Source: a virus. Taken from it: a stretch of DNA of 27,121 nt. The stretch covers positions 1-27,121 of IMG/VR virus record IMGVR_UViG_3300044614_000782. One strand, given 5' to 3'. A program made the translations under genes and the position numbers. Of this stretch, positions 13,263 through 22,293 are shown piece after piece (the first letter of the stretch is position 1; every line of letters begins with the position of its first letter). The notes beneath the pieces were generated by a model. The model did no database searches, was not told the origin of the DNA, and saw only the letters and a list, made by a program, of their open reading frames with translations.

Positions 13263-14138
13263 ATGCCTACTCCAGTTAGTACACCTCTATATGATACTAT
13301 TGCAGGTAAAGCAAGGGATTGGAGTAACAAACGTGAAGCTGCTACTGTCCCCGATAGTGTCATCAATGACTGTCTGGAGTATTCAGCCAATGACTGTTAC
13401 GAAAAGCTTAGAATCCCTCCTTTGGAAGCAACAGCTAATTACGTAGTAAGTGCTCAAGATAATCCGGTTAATACGGACCACACCCGTATTCCGATCCCTT
13501 CTGATCTCGTAGAGTTCATCTACGTTAAGAAGGTACCGCTAGTATCTGGTGAAAAAGCATTCATCTACGACGAGATTGCTGATAATAGAACTTTCTTTAA
13601 TGCCTTCGCTGAAAAGTACAGTAGCCACTACTGGACATGGAAAGATGATTATCTATACATCTACCCACAACTTAAAGTAGATGATGAAATCGAGATTCAA
13701 TACTACCGTCGCCTACAAGCAATGAACGCTACTTATGCTGTAGACGCTATCAACTACATCCTTGGTGTTGCTGATAATAGCCAGCCGTTCCTAACACTAA
13801 CGACAGATACTACAGACACACCTCTGTACTTCTCTACAGGTGTAGATGGTCAACGAGTCTTTAATACCCTAGCAGAAGCCCAAGCTTATAATTCAACTGT
13901 AACTACTAAATACTACATTGGAAAAGAGGCAGATAACTGGCTTAAGCGGGATCGTGAGCAGCTACTCCTTTGGGGTGCTCTCCACTATCTAGGCTCTTAT
14001 CTGTTTGATGAGCAAATGGAAGCGCGCTACGGTAAACGATTCTTTGATAGCATCGAAAGCATTAACAAAGAAGAAAAGAAACGACGAGCACTAGGTGGTA
14101 ACGTTCAAATGAATGTGAATACTGGTGGTCTCATTTAA
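13263..14138 (+). CDS. Head-tail adaptor or connector protein
   Basis: The 291 residues have the general arrangement of podovirus adaptor proteins (P22 gp4- or T7 gp11-like position): helical N-terminus (VINDCLEYSANDCYEKLRIP), a beta section (TRIPIPSDLVEFIYVKKVPL; WKDDYLYIYPQLKVDDEIEI; QYYRRL), and a helical C-terminus (REQLLLWGALHYLGSYLFDE followed by EARYGKRFFDSIESINKEEK). YYRRL after an acidic strand is a recurrent feature in such connectors. AGAGGATCT precedes ATG 13263, and the upstream stop is two bases before it. It probably forms the ring between portal and tail nozzle. Homology is inferred from position and architecture. Confidence 0.68.
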   Translation: MPTPVSTPLYDTIAGKARDWSNKREAATVPDSVINDCLEYSANDCYEKLRIPPLEATANYVVSAQDNPVNTDHTRIPIPSDLVEFIYVKKVPLVSGEKAFIYDEIADNRTFFNAFAEKYSSHYWTWKDDYLYIYPQLKVDDEIEIQYYRRLQAMNATYAVDAINYILGVADNSQPFLTLTTDTTDTPLYFSTGVDGQRVFNTLAEAQAYNSTVTTKYYIGKEADNWLKRDREQLLLWGALHYLGSYLFDEQMEARYGKRFFDSIESINKEEKKRRALGGNVQMNVNTGGLI

Positions 14139-14152
14139 TAAAGGAATTTAAT

Positions 14153-17100
14153 ATGGGTTACAAACAAAGACCCGGTACTTCCAATGCAGGGGTTACTGGC
14201 CCTATGTTCCAAGAAGGGGATTCGAGTGCAGCCCAAGTAAATTCGCTTACTGTTGATGCCCTTAATAATGCCCTCGCCGCAGCCACTGCAGCTGCCGCCT
14301 CTGAGGCTGCCGCAGCAGCAGCACTAGATGAATTTACTGATCTTTATCTAGGTTCTTTTGCTGTTGCTCCTAGCCTAAACAATGATGGTGATCCCCTACA
14401 AGTAGGCTCTCTATACTATAATAGTACAGCAAATGCTATGTTCGTATGGGATGGTATTGCTTGGGAAGAAGTTCAAACTTCTGGCTCTTCTCAAGTATAT
14501 AACTTTACAGCTACAGCAAGCCAAACTGTTTTCAATATTTCCCCTGCTACATATACTGCAGGAACTAATAATGTACAAGTGTACGTAAATGGTTTGCGTC
14601 TAGTCTCAGGAGTAGACTACAACGAATCCGGCCCTTCCACTATTACTCTTACAACAGGCGCTACTGTTGGTGATGAAGTTAGTATTCATGTTAGCAATCT
14701 GGTTCAAACAGGCTCAATGGATTCTGCTCTTGTAGGCTATATCCAAGGATCCACAGGTAGTATTGCTCGAAACGTTCAATCTAAGTTGCGTGAATCTGTA
14801 TCTCTCCTAGACTTTGGAGCTATTGGGGATAATGTAGCAAATGATACTAGCGCTTTTGTAGCTGCTCTTGCAACTGGACTAGATATTGATCTTGTGGGTC
14901 GTGCTTATAGAGTTAATGGTGGAGTGCTTAATGTAGCTACTTCATTTCAGAAAGTATTTTCCTCTCAAGGTACTGGTGTTATCACAAAGAATTCTAATGG
15001 TAACCTACTAACCGTTACAGGTAATGACTGTGAATTTGAAAATATTGTACTACAAGACACAAGTGGTACTTTCACAGGTAATGGGTTCACAATCACAGGT
15101 ACCCGCCCTACACTGCATAACTGTGGCTCTGTTAATATGGGTGATTTTGCCCTACGTTACTCTGGAGCAGGCCGAATTCGTATTGTAGGCACAAATGTAG
15201 GTTGGGTAACTAGAAACCTTACAGCCTCTGGTTGGGATATCGATATTGGTGTTTCTGGAACAGCAACTCTTTACCACCACCTAGAAGATATTTACACTTC
15301 ACAAGCAGCAGGTGGAGTACGCTTTACTGACTGTGGTAGCCAGACCCTTTTGGGTGGCCAAATTGGTAAGCTAAGCATCCTAAGTGGTACTTCACCAGCA
15401 GGTGTAAATGGTGGTAAAACCATTGGTGTGCGTATTCTAGGAGACGTAGTAGTTAATTTGTCTAACGCCGTCTTTACTGGCAACCAATTTAACTCTGGAG
15501 CTACAGTTACACTAGGTGCCTCGACTTCTGGTATTCGAATTGATGAATCCAACACTTCTACTGGTGTTACTTTTGTTAATAATGGTAACGCTAATAACCT
15601 TATTGTAAGGGAAGTTTCTGCAGGATCCTACCAAAGTTTGTCATGGGGAGTTCACGGTAATGCCCAACTAAGTTTTGGACCATCATCTCCTTTTGCTGTT
15701 TATGCAAACACAAGGTTGGTTGTAGGGCCAAATGCTGTAGCTGCAACTTCCAAAGCACTAGATATTACTACAGCGCTAACAGGAGTAGGTACCACTGCTA
15801 TCCTAGCTGACGTAAGTGCTATTGGCCAAGCTGATGTAACTAACAACCTTATTGGTTGGAGGTCTTCGCTAGGAACTATTGCAGCCTCTTTTACTCTAGC
15901 AAATCTAAGGCATTTCCAAGCACAGCAAGGTACTTTTGGTGCAGGATCTACTATCACTAATCAAGAGGGTTTTAGAGCTGACTCCTCTATGATTGGTGGT
16001 ACTAATAACTATGGTTTTCGCGGGCTTATCCCTGCAGCAGCTAATCGCTGGAATCTATTTATGGATGGTACCGCAGATAACCATATCGCGGGTCGCCTAC
16101 TCCAAGGAACAACAACCGCCAACAATACAAATCTTCGAATTAATAGAAATATTGAGGGTGGTGTTACGTCTATTGGAGCCGCTGTTGAAGGTACAATTCA
16201 ATCGGCCGTTACGTCAGAAGGTCGTGGCTTTAGTACTTCTATTAGTACTGTAGCTGCATCCTTTACGCTTAACGATATGATCCACTATCGGGCAGCTCAA
16301 GGAACGATTGGAGCTGGTTCAGTTGTAACAACTCAGTCTGGTTTTACAGCTACCTCTTCAATGGTTGGAGCAGGTACAAACTATGGATTCAGAGGACAGC
16401 TTCCTTCTGGTGCTACCAACTGGAATTTGTTCATGGACGGACTGGCTAATAATGCCATTGCTGGTAACGTTCGTATTGGTAGCACTGTTCCTCCGGTTGA
16501 AACACTAGACGTTACAGGAAACATTCGTGCTTCCGGTAACCTTCAATCCCAAGGGTCGGTAGTTTCTCCTTTTAGCGGATTTAAAAATAAGATTATTAAC
16601 GGTAAGATGGTGCTTTCCCAACGAGGTGTGTTGTTTACCGGAGTTGGAGCAAGTCGGTATTTCGTTGATCGTTTTTCGTATGGTCTCGCTGCTATCGGTC
16701 CTCAGGTCACTCTTTCTCAAGAACCGGATGTTCCTCCAAATAATGAATTTCAGTTTAGTGCTAGGGTAGCTGTTACTACTGCTGATACTACTGTTGCAGC
16801 AGGTGATGTTGCCATTATTGAACACAGGTTAGAGGGATTTCTAGCTAGGGATTTGATTGGACGTACCTTTACATTATCCTTTTGGGTTCGTTCGTCTAAA
16901 ACTGGAACCCATTGTGTTTCCTTCCGAAACAATTCTCAAGATCGTTCGTTTGTTACAACTTACACAATCAATACCGCTAACACATGGGAATTTAAACAGA
17001 TTACTGTTACAGGTGGTTTGATTACTGCGGGTGGTTGGAACTGGACTACTAACACAGGAGTTGGTATTAACTGGACTTTGTACTGCGGAACCAATTTCCA

Positions 17101-17563
17101 AACAACTGCAAATGCTTGGCAAACAGGTAACTTTGTTGCTACATCGGCTCAAGTTAACTGTATGGATACAGTCGGTAACATTTTTGCTCTTACAGGCGTT
17201 CAGCTAGAAGTTGGTTCTGTTGCAACACCGTTTGAACATCGTCCTGACGGTATTGAATCAATTCTTTGCCAACGTTACTACAGCATCGGTCTGATTGGTG
17301 GAGTAGCTGGAAGTCCAGTAAATGCAAACTATGCTGGTGCTGTAACAATCCTTCCCGCCGATATGAGAGCCGTGCCTATAATGTCGTGGGCTGATTTGGT
17401 TGGTAATATTTCATCATTTACTACAGGAAACGGAAACGGATTCTTCTATACTGTAGGTAGTATTGTTGCAGCTACAAATCGATATATTGTTGCAGATGGT
17501 ATCCTAAACGCTGCTCCTGGCAATTGGTTTAGAGCAACTTTTATTGCAAATGCAGAGCTATAA
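14153..17563 (+). CDS. Tail spike / fibre with pectate-lyase-like domain
   Basis: A 1136-residue receptor-binding protein. N-terminal anchor (1-110) with an Ala-rich helix (36-57) and the motif SLYYNSTANAMFVWDG, common in phage fibres; a second small domain (113-185) with VQVYVNGLRLVSGVDY; then SVSLLDFGAIGDNVANDTSA (215-234), the hallmark start of the pectate-lyase superfamily beta-helix of spikes; a long beta-helix; two related repeats (568-647 and 692-771); and a C-terminal region from FKNKIINGKMVLSQRG with RYFVDRFSYG, a jelly-roll carbohydrate-binding type domain ending in LTGVQLEVGSVATPFEHRP. Polysaccharide-degrading activity is likely but unproven. AAAGGAAT precedes ATG 14153. Confidence 0.88.
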   Translation: MGYKQRPGTSNAGVTGPMFQEGDSSAAQVNSLTVDALNNALAAATAAAASEAAAAAALDEFTDLYLGSFAVAPSLNNDGDPLQVGSLYYNSTANAMFVWDGIAWEEVQTSGSSQVYNFTATASQTVFNISPATYTAGTNNVQVYVNGLRLVSGVDYNESGPSTITLTTGATVGDEVSIHVSNLVQTGSMDSALVGYIQGSTGSIARNVQSKLRESVSLLDFGAIGDNVANDTSAFVAALATGLDIDLVGRAYRVNGGVLNVATSFQKVFSSQGTGVITKNSNGNLLTVTGNDCEFENIVLQDTSGTFTGNGFTITGTRPTLHNCGSVNMGDFALRYSGAGRIRIVGTNVGWVTRNLTASGWDIDIGVSGTATLYHHLEDIYTSQAAGGVRFTDCGSQTLLGGQIGKLSILSGTSPAGVNGGKTIGVRILGDVVVNLSNAVFTGNQFNSGATVTLGASTSGIRIDESNTSTGVTFVNNGNANNLIVREVSAGSYQSLSWGVHGNAQLSFGPSSPFAVYANTRLVVGPNAVAATSKALDITTALTGVGTTAILADVSAIGQADVTNNLIGWRSSLGTIAASFTLANLRHFQAQQGTFGAGSTITNQEGFRADSSMIGGTNNYGFRGLIPAAANRWNLFMDGTADNHIAGRLLQGTTTANNTNLRINRNIEGGVTSIGAAVEGTIQSAVTSEGRGFSTSISTVAASFTLNDMIHYRAAQGTIGAGSVVTTQSGFTATSSMVGAGTNYGFRGQLPSGATNWNLFMDGLANNAIAGNVRIGSTVPPVETLDVTGNIRASGNLQSQGSVVSPFSGFKNKIINGKMVLSQRGVLFTGVGASRYFVDRFSYGLAAIGPQVTLSQEPDVPPNNEFQFSARVAVTTADTTVAAGDVAIIEHRLEGFLARDLIGRTFTLSFWVRSSKTGTHCVSFRNNSQDRSFVTTYTINTANTWEFKQITVTGGLITAGGWNWTTNTGVGINWTLYCGTNFQTTANAWQTGNFVATSAQVNCMDTVGNIFALTGVQLEVGSVATPFEHRPDGIESILCQRYYSIGLIGGVAGSPVNANYAGAVTILPADMRAVPIMSWADLVGNISSFTTGNGNGFFYTVGSIVAATNRYIVADGILNAAPGNWFRATFIANAEL
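15854..16465 (+). repeat. Two diverged copies of an 80-residue module in the tail spike
   Basis: Copy 1 is 15854-16093 (residues 568-647) and copy 2 is 16226-16465 (residues 692-771), 124 residues apart. Shared elements: (V/I)AASFTL, Q(A/G)-rich QGT(F/I)GAGS, GF-A-SSM(V/I)G, NYGFRG, and NWNLFMDG-A-N-IAG. The modules are recognisable by eye at the protein level, moderately at the DNA level. This is intragenic duplication, likely extending the fibre shaft or doubling a binding unit. Confidence 0.8.
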
Positions 17564-17572
17564 GGATTTATA

Positions 17573-18340
17573 ATGGGTAAATCACTAGACAACAAAAATA
17601 AACTCAACGACCTTAATGGTGGCGCTCTAGGGTCAATCCTTACTAAAGACAGTACTACAGATGGTGACTTTAGTTGGCAAGCCTCTTCAGGGGCAGGCGG
17701 AAGTGGTCTCGCAGGACTAATGGAAAATGTGCTAGGAGCCTCTATGTATGCCCAAGGAGGAAACATTGTACTTACTACTCTTCGTTCTGAAGGTGGTTTT
17801 ACAACGTTTACTCCAGGGTCTAGTACTAACGTAGAGTTTAATGAAGTCTATGCTATTCCAATTAGTGTAGTAGAAACAATGACATTTTCTAGAATGTCTA
17901 TGCGAGGTAATTCCGACTACGATCCCGGCGCTAATGATGCGTTTATTCGTTACATTATTTGGGAAGAACGTTCGCCTACAGACAAACGTCCAGGTGCAGT
18001 TATTTTTGATAGTGGCTCTTTTGAGTTGCCAACTATGTCTGTTATCTCTGGAGCAGCTAATCTTTATATTTGGCGACCGTTCCCAACACTGACCCTCCAA
18101 TCAGGTAAACAATATTGGGCTGGTGTAGTGTTTAACCTCACTTCAGGATTTTATCCTCCATTGAGGGGTGGTGGAATTCTTCAAGAAGGTGGTGCATGGC
18201 ATATTGGAAACGATAACGGCCTTGCCGGTGTGTTTCGACTTAATGGCGCTGGAGCAAATCCTAGTTTTCAACTTACCACTGGATTTGATAGTTCGGACTT
18301 TGGAGTAGCATTTACACCTGTGTTTAACTTTCAAACTTAA
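17573..18340 (+). CDS. Accessory tail-fibre / adhesin protein (255 aa)
   Basis: AAGGAT precedes ATG 17573, nine bases after the spike stop. The N-terminus (LDNKNKLNDLNGGALGSILT and the following TKDSTTDGDFSWQ) resembles attachment regions of fibre proteins, with Gly-rich linker GAGGSGLAG. The remainder is a beta-sandwich-like domain with aromatic residues (YIIWEERSPTDKRPGAVIFD; GKQYWAGVVFNLTSGFYPPL), such as are used for carbohydrate binding. No enzyme motif is seen. Its position between the spike and terminator suggests a branching or second receptor-binding protein. Confidence 0.7.
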   Translation: MGKSLDNKNKLNDLNGGALGSILTKDSTTDGDFSWQASSGAGGSGLAGLMENVLGASMYAQGGNIVLTTLRSEGGFTTFTPGSSTNVEFNEVYAIPISVVETMTFSRMSMRGNSDYDPGANDAFIRYIIWEERSPTDKRPGAVIFDSGSFELPTMSVISGAANLYIWRPFPTLTLQSGKQYWAGVVFNLTSGFYPPLRGGGILQEGGAWHIGNDNGLAGVFRLNGAGANPSFQLTTGFDSSDFGVAFTPVFNFQT

Positions 18341-18341
18341 T

Positions 18342-18379
18342 AAAGCTCTAGGGACTTCCTCCAAGTCCTTAGAGTTTCT
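18342..18379 (+). terminator. Intrinsic terminator after the fibre genes
   Basis: CTCTAGGGACTT (18346-18357) pairs with AAGTCCTTAGAG (18363-18374) over twelve positions with one G-U, loop CCTCC, with flanking AAA and TTT extending the stem, followed by TTTCT. It is a convincing Rho-independent terminator between the adhesin gene and the lysis cassette. The T-run is short, so it may be partial. Confidence 0.78.
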
Positions 18380-18405
18380 ACAATACAAGATCCGGGAGGA
18401 ATTGG

Positions 18406-18744
18406 ATGACTCTAGGTGAGCCTATCATTGATATTCTGATTTGGCTTTGGAAAGCTGTCTCTGCTGGATTCATTGCTCTAGCTACTTATGTATGGCGCGG
18501 AATTCGGCATGATCACAGCGACCTTCGTAAAGCCCATAACGAGCTGAAAGAACAAGTTAACAGTATGAAGATTGCCTACGCAACTAAATCAGATATGAAA
18601 GACCTTAAAGACGAATTGAAAGTGGATCTATCGCGAGTAGAGGATCGTCTAGAAAGGATTGAAACGAAATATGACGCTCGCTTTGACGGTGTCCAAGCAC
18701 AGCTAACAGCTATTGCAGTGGCCGTAAAAGAGAGTAGAAACTAA
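18406..18744 (+). CDS. Single-pass membrane protein with coiled coil, lysis-associated
   Basis: GGAGGAATTGG precedes ATG 18406. Residues 8-30 (IDILIWLWKAVSAGFIALAT onward) form one transmembrane helix, followed by a long charged coiled coil (about 37-95; DLRKAHNELKEQVNSMKIAY and later DLSRVEDRLERIETKYD). One TM plus coiled coil fits a spanin-like i-component, a pinholin/antiholin regulator or a holin accessory. No lipobox partner gene was found, so spanin is not proven. It is the first gene of the lysis cassette and is followed by the holin after 12 bases. Confidence 0.65.
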   Translation: MTLGEPIIDILIWLWKAVSAGFIALATYVWRGIRHDHSDLRKAHNELKEQVNSMKIAYATKSDMKDLKDELKVDLSRVEDRLERIETKYDARFDGVQAQLTAIAVAVKESRN

Positions 18745-18756
18745 AGGACATAATAA

Positions 18757-19158
18757 ATGAGTATTTTAGCATTCGCACCTCTCCTATCCCTCGGAGAGAA
18801 ACTAATTGACCGCCTGATCCCTGATCCAGAAGCTAAAGCAGCCGCTCAGTTTGAACTTGTTAAGATGGCCAGTGATGGTGATCTCAAACAAATTCTAGCT
18901 CAACTAGAAGTTAATGCTAAAGAAGCTCAACACCAAAGTGTCTTTGTTGCTGGATGGCGACCATGGGCAGGTTGGGTTGGTGGTATGGGATTCGCCTATG
19001 CGGTCCTCCTTAAACCTATCCTCTCATGGGTCGCGGCCATTAATGGTTGGCCGGAGCTTCCCCCTATTGATACAGAAGCACTATTCTATGTATTAGGTGG
19101 TATGCTTGGTCTTGGTGGCCTGCGTACACTTGAAAAGATTAAAGGGGCAACTAAATGA
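18757..19158 (+). CDS. Holin, 3-TM superfamily (GTA_holin_3TM type)
   Basis: A 133-residue inner-membrane protein that makes holes at the time of lysis. The N-terminus SLGEKLIDRLIPDPEAKAAA, a helical amphipathic region, the motif WRPWAGWVGGMGFAYAVLLK (67-86) and a final hydrophobic segment (ALFYVLGGMLGLGGLRTLEK) are typical of the 3-TM holin family found in proteobacterial phages and gene transfer agents. AAAGGACAT precedes the start. The stop overlaps the start of the muramidase gene (ATGA), a common coupling for holin and endolysin. Confidence 0.9.
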   Translation: MSILAFAPLLSLGEKLIDRLIPDPEAKAAAQFELVKMASDGDLKQILAQLEVNAKEAQHQSVFVAGWRPWAGWVGGMGFAYAVLLKPILSWVAAINGWPELPPIDTEALFYVLGGMLGLGGLRTLEKIKGATK

Positions 19159-19625
19159 ACTTCGATAAAGCCTTCGAACATGTCGTAGGTCTTGAAGGTG
19201 GTTATGTAAATGACCCGCGAGACCCCGGCGGAGAAACAAAGTATGGTATTGCTAAAAAGTTCCATCCAAGGGAAGATATTAAAAATATGACCCTTGAGCG
19301 AGCTAAAGAGATTTACCATAAAGATTACTGGATCCCTGCACAGTGCGAAAAGCTAGAGTGGCCTATGAGCCTTTACGTGTTCGACGCCGCTGTGAATCAG
19401 GGCGTTGTACCTGCAGTACGTATGCTGCAAGAAACTGTTGGGACTACTCCCGATGGTGTTATTGGTCCTCGAACACTAGCAGCTGTTAAAGCAGCTGGAC
19501 ATGAAGGTGAGCTACTGTATCTTGTGCGTAGGGCCTTCAGGTATATTGGTACGATCAACTTTAATGCGTTTGGTCGCGGCTGGCTTAAAAGGCTTTTTGC
19601 TATTGCAGTGTTCGGCGCTAAGTAA
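19155..19625 (+). CDS. Endolysin, GH108-type N-acetylmuramidase
   Basis: The 156 residues begin with the glycoside hydrolase 108 signature: EGGYVNDPRDPGGETKYGIA (14-33), with Glu14 as the expected catalytic acid, and cleaves the N-acetylmuramic acid-N-acetylglucosamine bond of peptidoglycan. A C-terminal peptidoglycan-binding-like part follows (FDAAVNQGVVPAVRMLQETV, 76-95; TPDGVIGPRTL, 98-108), as in the family. Usual length for GH108 is about 160-190, so it is complete. There is no signal peptide, so export depends on the holin. The start ATG overlaps the holin stop by four bases. Confidence 0.93.
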   Translation: MNFDKAFEHVVGLEGGYVNDPRDPGGETKYGIAKKFHPREDIKNMTLERAKEIYHKDYWIPAQCEKLEWPMSLYVFDAAVNQGVVPAVRMLQETVGTTPDGVIGPRTLAAVKAAGHEGELLYLVRRAFRYIGTINFNAFGRGWLKRLFAIAVFGAK

Positions 19626-19636
19626 AGGATATAAAC

Positions 19637-21184
19637 ATGCCTGCTAAGCAAATTCAAGATCTAGGGCGTGGTGGTGTTGTTAAGGACGTCCCTTATATGT
19701 CCCTACCTGAGAATGTGCTTACGGACGTAAGGAATGTTCGCTTTAACAACCAGTCTATTTCGTCTATCCTTGGAGAAGATACCTATCGAGTAATCTCAGG
19801 TATTACTCCCAAGCAAGGTATTCACTGGCGCAGACCAGACCAAGGATATGATATTTTCATGAATGATGGTAACGGTGTCCGTGTTGATGCTGGCGGTAGC
19901 CAATCAAGCGTGCTATCGAGCGTTAGCCCTGACTACACAAATAGCCGATGGGATATGATTACCTTTAATGGTGGTTATGCTATTGTTGCTAACAATGGTA
20001 AGTCAACACCTCTATATATGCTCTTTGGAGACCCTGTAGCTGGTTCAGCCTTCCAACCCCTTCCTAATTGGAACTACGTTGCTGGTCTTACTGTATATGC
20101 TAAAGTTGTTCGACAACTAGGATACTCACTAGTAGCTGCTAACCTAACTCTAATTCAAGGTGCTACAACAACGTATGCTCCTTCAACTATTAGGGTGTCT
20201 GTGCAAGCTGCTACAGGTGCTATCCCTGATGTATGGCAACCGGGTCTTACCACAGATACAGCTGATGAGTTTGAGATTAATAGTACTAGCCCTATCCTTG
20301 ATATGGCAGAGCTCCGTGGTAATATGTACGTATATTCTAGCGATAGCATCCATGTGTTGTCTATTAAGAATGGATCTACTATCGCACCTTATGCTCGTGG
20401 ATATGGTATTCTAAATACTAACTGTGTTACAGAATTCGAAGGTAAGCATTTTGTTATTGACCGTAATGACATCTACGTACATGCTGGTAGTGGTGGTATT
20501 CAGTCTATTGCGGAAAATCGCGTTAAAGACTACTTCTTTAATAACCTTAATAGGTCTGCTGTTGAGCAAGTATTCGTACAACGTAATCCACGATACAAAG
20601 AAATCTGGATTCACTACCCTAAGGGCACTTCCACTACTTGCAACGAAGTACTAATTTATAATTATAGCTCTGATACATGGTCTATTCGTACCGATGCTAA
20701 TGTTATCTTTGGCTTTAATGGCCCGGCTCTAATTTCAAGTGCATACAATTATGCGGTAGAAGAGCTACACCTAATTACTAACAATCGTCAGCGTATCCTT
20801 AAAGCAGATAGTGGTCACAACTTGTATAACAATAGTAATGATACTTTTTCTACGATGACTGCTTATGTCCAGCGAGAACGCCTTAATAGTGGTGACACAT
20901 TAGGTGGTCTACATGTTACAGGTATTGCTCCTCTTTTCGATAATACTATTGGTAATGCTGCAATGACGATTACAGTTACAGCACAAAATAACTATACAAC
21001 ACCTGCTGACTTTAGTAATCCGTCTGGTAGAGATGCTATGACTATTATCCCTAATAGTGCTGAAGGAGGCTACCGCGTAGACCCTCGTGTTGGTGGTAGG
21101 GTTCTTAACTATAAGATTTCTGGACAAGCCCCTTGGCGTCTAGGCATTATGGCGTTTGAGCTACAACCGTTTACTAAGAGGTAA
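19637..21184 (+). CDS. Tail nozzle / tail tube-type protein
   Basis: A 515-residue beta-rich protein. It begins MPAKQIQDLGRGGVVKDVPY, characteristic of podovirus tail nozzle or tail tubular-B-like proteins, and contains repeated beta-blade-like segments with aromatic/aspartate patterns (PDYTNSRWDMITFNGGYAIV; SPILDMAELRGNMYVYSSDS; NRSAVEQVFVQRNPRYKEIW; NYSSDTWSIRTDANVIFGFN), suggesting a beta-propeller core. Its role is the tip of the short tail that receives DNA and binds the cell envelope. AAAGGATAT precedes ATG 19637. Similar in position to T7 gp12/P22 gp10. Assignment is inference from architecture and context. Confidence 0.72.
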   Translation: MPAKQIQDLGRGGVVKDVPYMSLPENVLTDVRNVRFNNQSISSILGEDTYRVISGITPKQGIHWRRPDQGYDIFMNDGNGVRVDAGGSQSSVLSSVSPDYTNSRWDMITFNGGYAIVANNGKSTPLYMLFGDPVAGSAFQPLPNWNYVAGLTVYAKVVRQLGYSLVAANLTLIQGATTTYAPSTIRVSVQAATGAIPDVWQPGLTTDTADEFEINSTSPILDMAELRGNMYVYSSDSIHVLSIKNGSTIAPYARGYGILNTNCVTEFEGKHFVIDRNDIYVHAGSGGIQSIAENRVKDYFFNNLNRSAVEQVFVQRNPRYKEIWIHYPKGTSTTCNEVLIYNYSSDTWSIRTDANVIFGFNGPALISSAYNYAVEELHLITNNRQRILKADSGHNLYNNSNDTFSTMTAYVQRERLNSGDTLGGLHVTGIAPLFDNTIGNAAMTITVTAQNNYTTPADFSNPSGRDAMTIIPNSAEGGYRVDPRVGGRVLNYKISGQAPWRLGIMAFELQPFTKR

Positions 21185-21186
21185 TA

Positions 21187-22293
21187 ATGACATCTCCAAT
21201 CACAGGTAATGATGATTTGGATGCTTTCTTGTATGACATTGAGCAACAGGTAAAAGCCGGTCCAGCAATCATTGAATTGAATGGTAGGTTGGAGACTGAG
21301 GACGGTACCTTTGTTGGATACAAGTTTAAGTACATCCACATTAAGTACGCTGATGACAACATCGGTACCAACCTTTCTGACTCACCTACTAACAGGTTCT
21401 TCTATGGTGTCCGTAATACTGACGATACAGTAGAAAGCACTAATCCGGCCGACTACACATGGTATCAAGCCACTGGAGGTTTCGGCGTTAGTAACTTTCT
21501 ATATTACCAAATCCTAGGAGGACGCCGTATTGAGTTCCAAGTATCCTCTACTGATCCGGGTGACGAGTGGACAATTGATCCGGGAACATTTGTAGAACTT
21601 GATATTAAACAACTCAGTGACCTTTCCGCTGATCTTGGTACTATTGTTGCTGGTAACGCTATCCTAGGTAACAACCCTGCTATTAGTGGTACTACAATGA
21701 CTGGTGCTGGTCTTAGGATCGAACAAGTTAGCCCTACAGTAACCGCTGTTGCTATTGGTAATGCTTCTAGGAATATTGTCTTTAACGGTACTGATGCTTT
21801 TATTAATGGTTTTCAAGCATCGGTCACGGGTAGTGCAAATGCAGTAGTGCTTGGTGCCCCCGGCTTTAATCCTAACTATAATGACCAAAAAACCATTCTA
21901 AGTTTTGTTGCTACTGCTAGTACTGTACTGGCTATCTTTAATGCGGATATTGTAATTGCAGTTACTCCAGGCGTAACCTTTTGCGAGTTTCGTCTTACAA
22001 ATAATATTTCTTTGTACGATACAGTAACAATGCTAGGTATCTCAGGTTCTTACGCGCAGGATACTACTGCCTTTGCTCATGGTAGCGGTATTTCTAGAGT
22101 CCCTTATAATGTAGCACGCGTATTTACAGGGCTAGTAGAAGGTAGAACCTATGAACTAAGATTTACTAGTAGCTGTAACGCTTATTTTAGATACAATGTA
22201 AATCTTGGCACGGGAGAACTACAAATTGTAGGTTCAGTAAACGCCGGTGCATCTGTAAACTACGAAGGTCAAATTTATCAAATCGAGGTATAA
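21187..22293 (+). CDS. Fibre-like virion protein (368 aa)
   Basis: AGAGGTAATA precedes ATG 21187. The N-terminal half carries the segment TEDGTFVGYKFKYIHIKYAD and later PTNRFFYGVRNTDDTVES, WYQATGGFG, DPGTFVELDIKQLSDLSADL, a motif set seen in many phage tail proteins that present fibres. The C-terminal half is beta-rich (NAVVLGAPGFNPNYNDQKTI, SISLYDTVTM-like pattern, SSCNAYFRYNVNLGTGELQI). There is no enzyme motif. It follows the nozzle gene by two bases and may form a tail-tip fibre or adapter. Confidence 0.68.
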   Translation: MTSPITGNDDLDAFLYDIEQQVKAGPAIIELNGRLETEDGTFVGYKFKYIHIKYADDNIGTNLSDSPTNRFFYGVRNTDDTVESTNPADYTWYQATGGFGVSNFLYYQILGGRRIEFQVSSTDPGDEWTIDPGTFVELDIKQLSDLSADLGTIVAGNAILGNNPAISGTTMTGAGLRIEQVSPTVTAVAIGNASRNIVFNGTDAFINGFQASVTGSANAVVLGAPGFNPNYNDQKTILSFVATASTVLAIFNADIVIAVTPGVTFCEFRLTNNISLYDTVTMLGISGSYAQDTTAFAHGSGISRVPYNVARVFTGLVEGRTYELRFTSSCNAYFRYNVNLGTGELQIVGSVNAGASVNYEGQIYQIEV

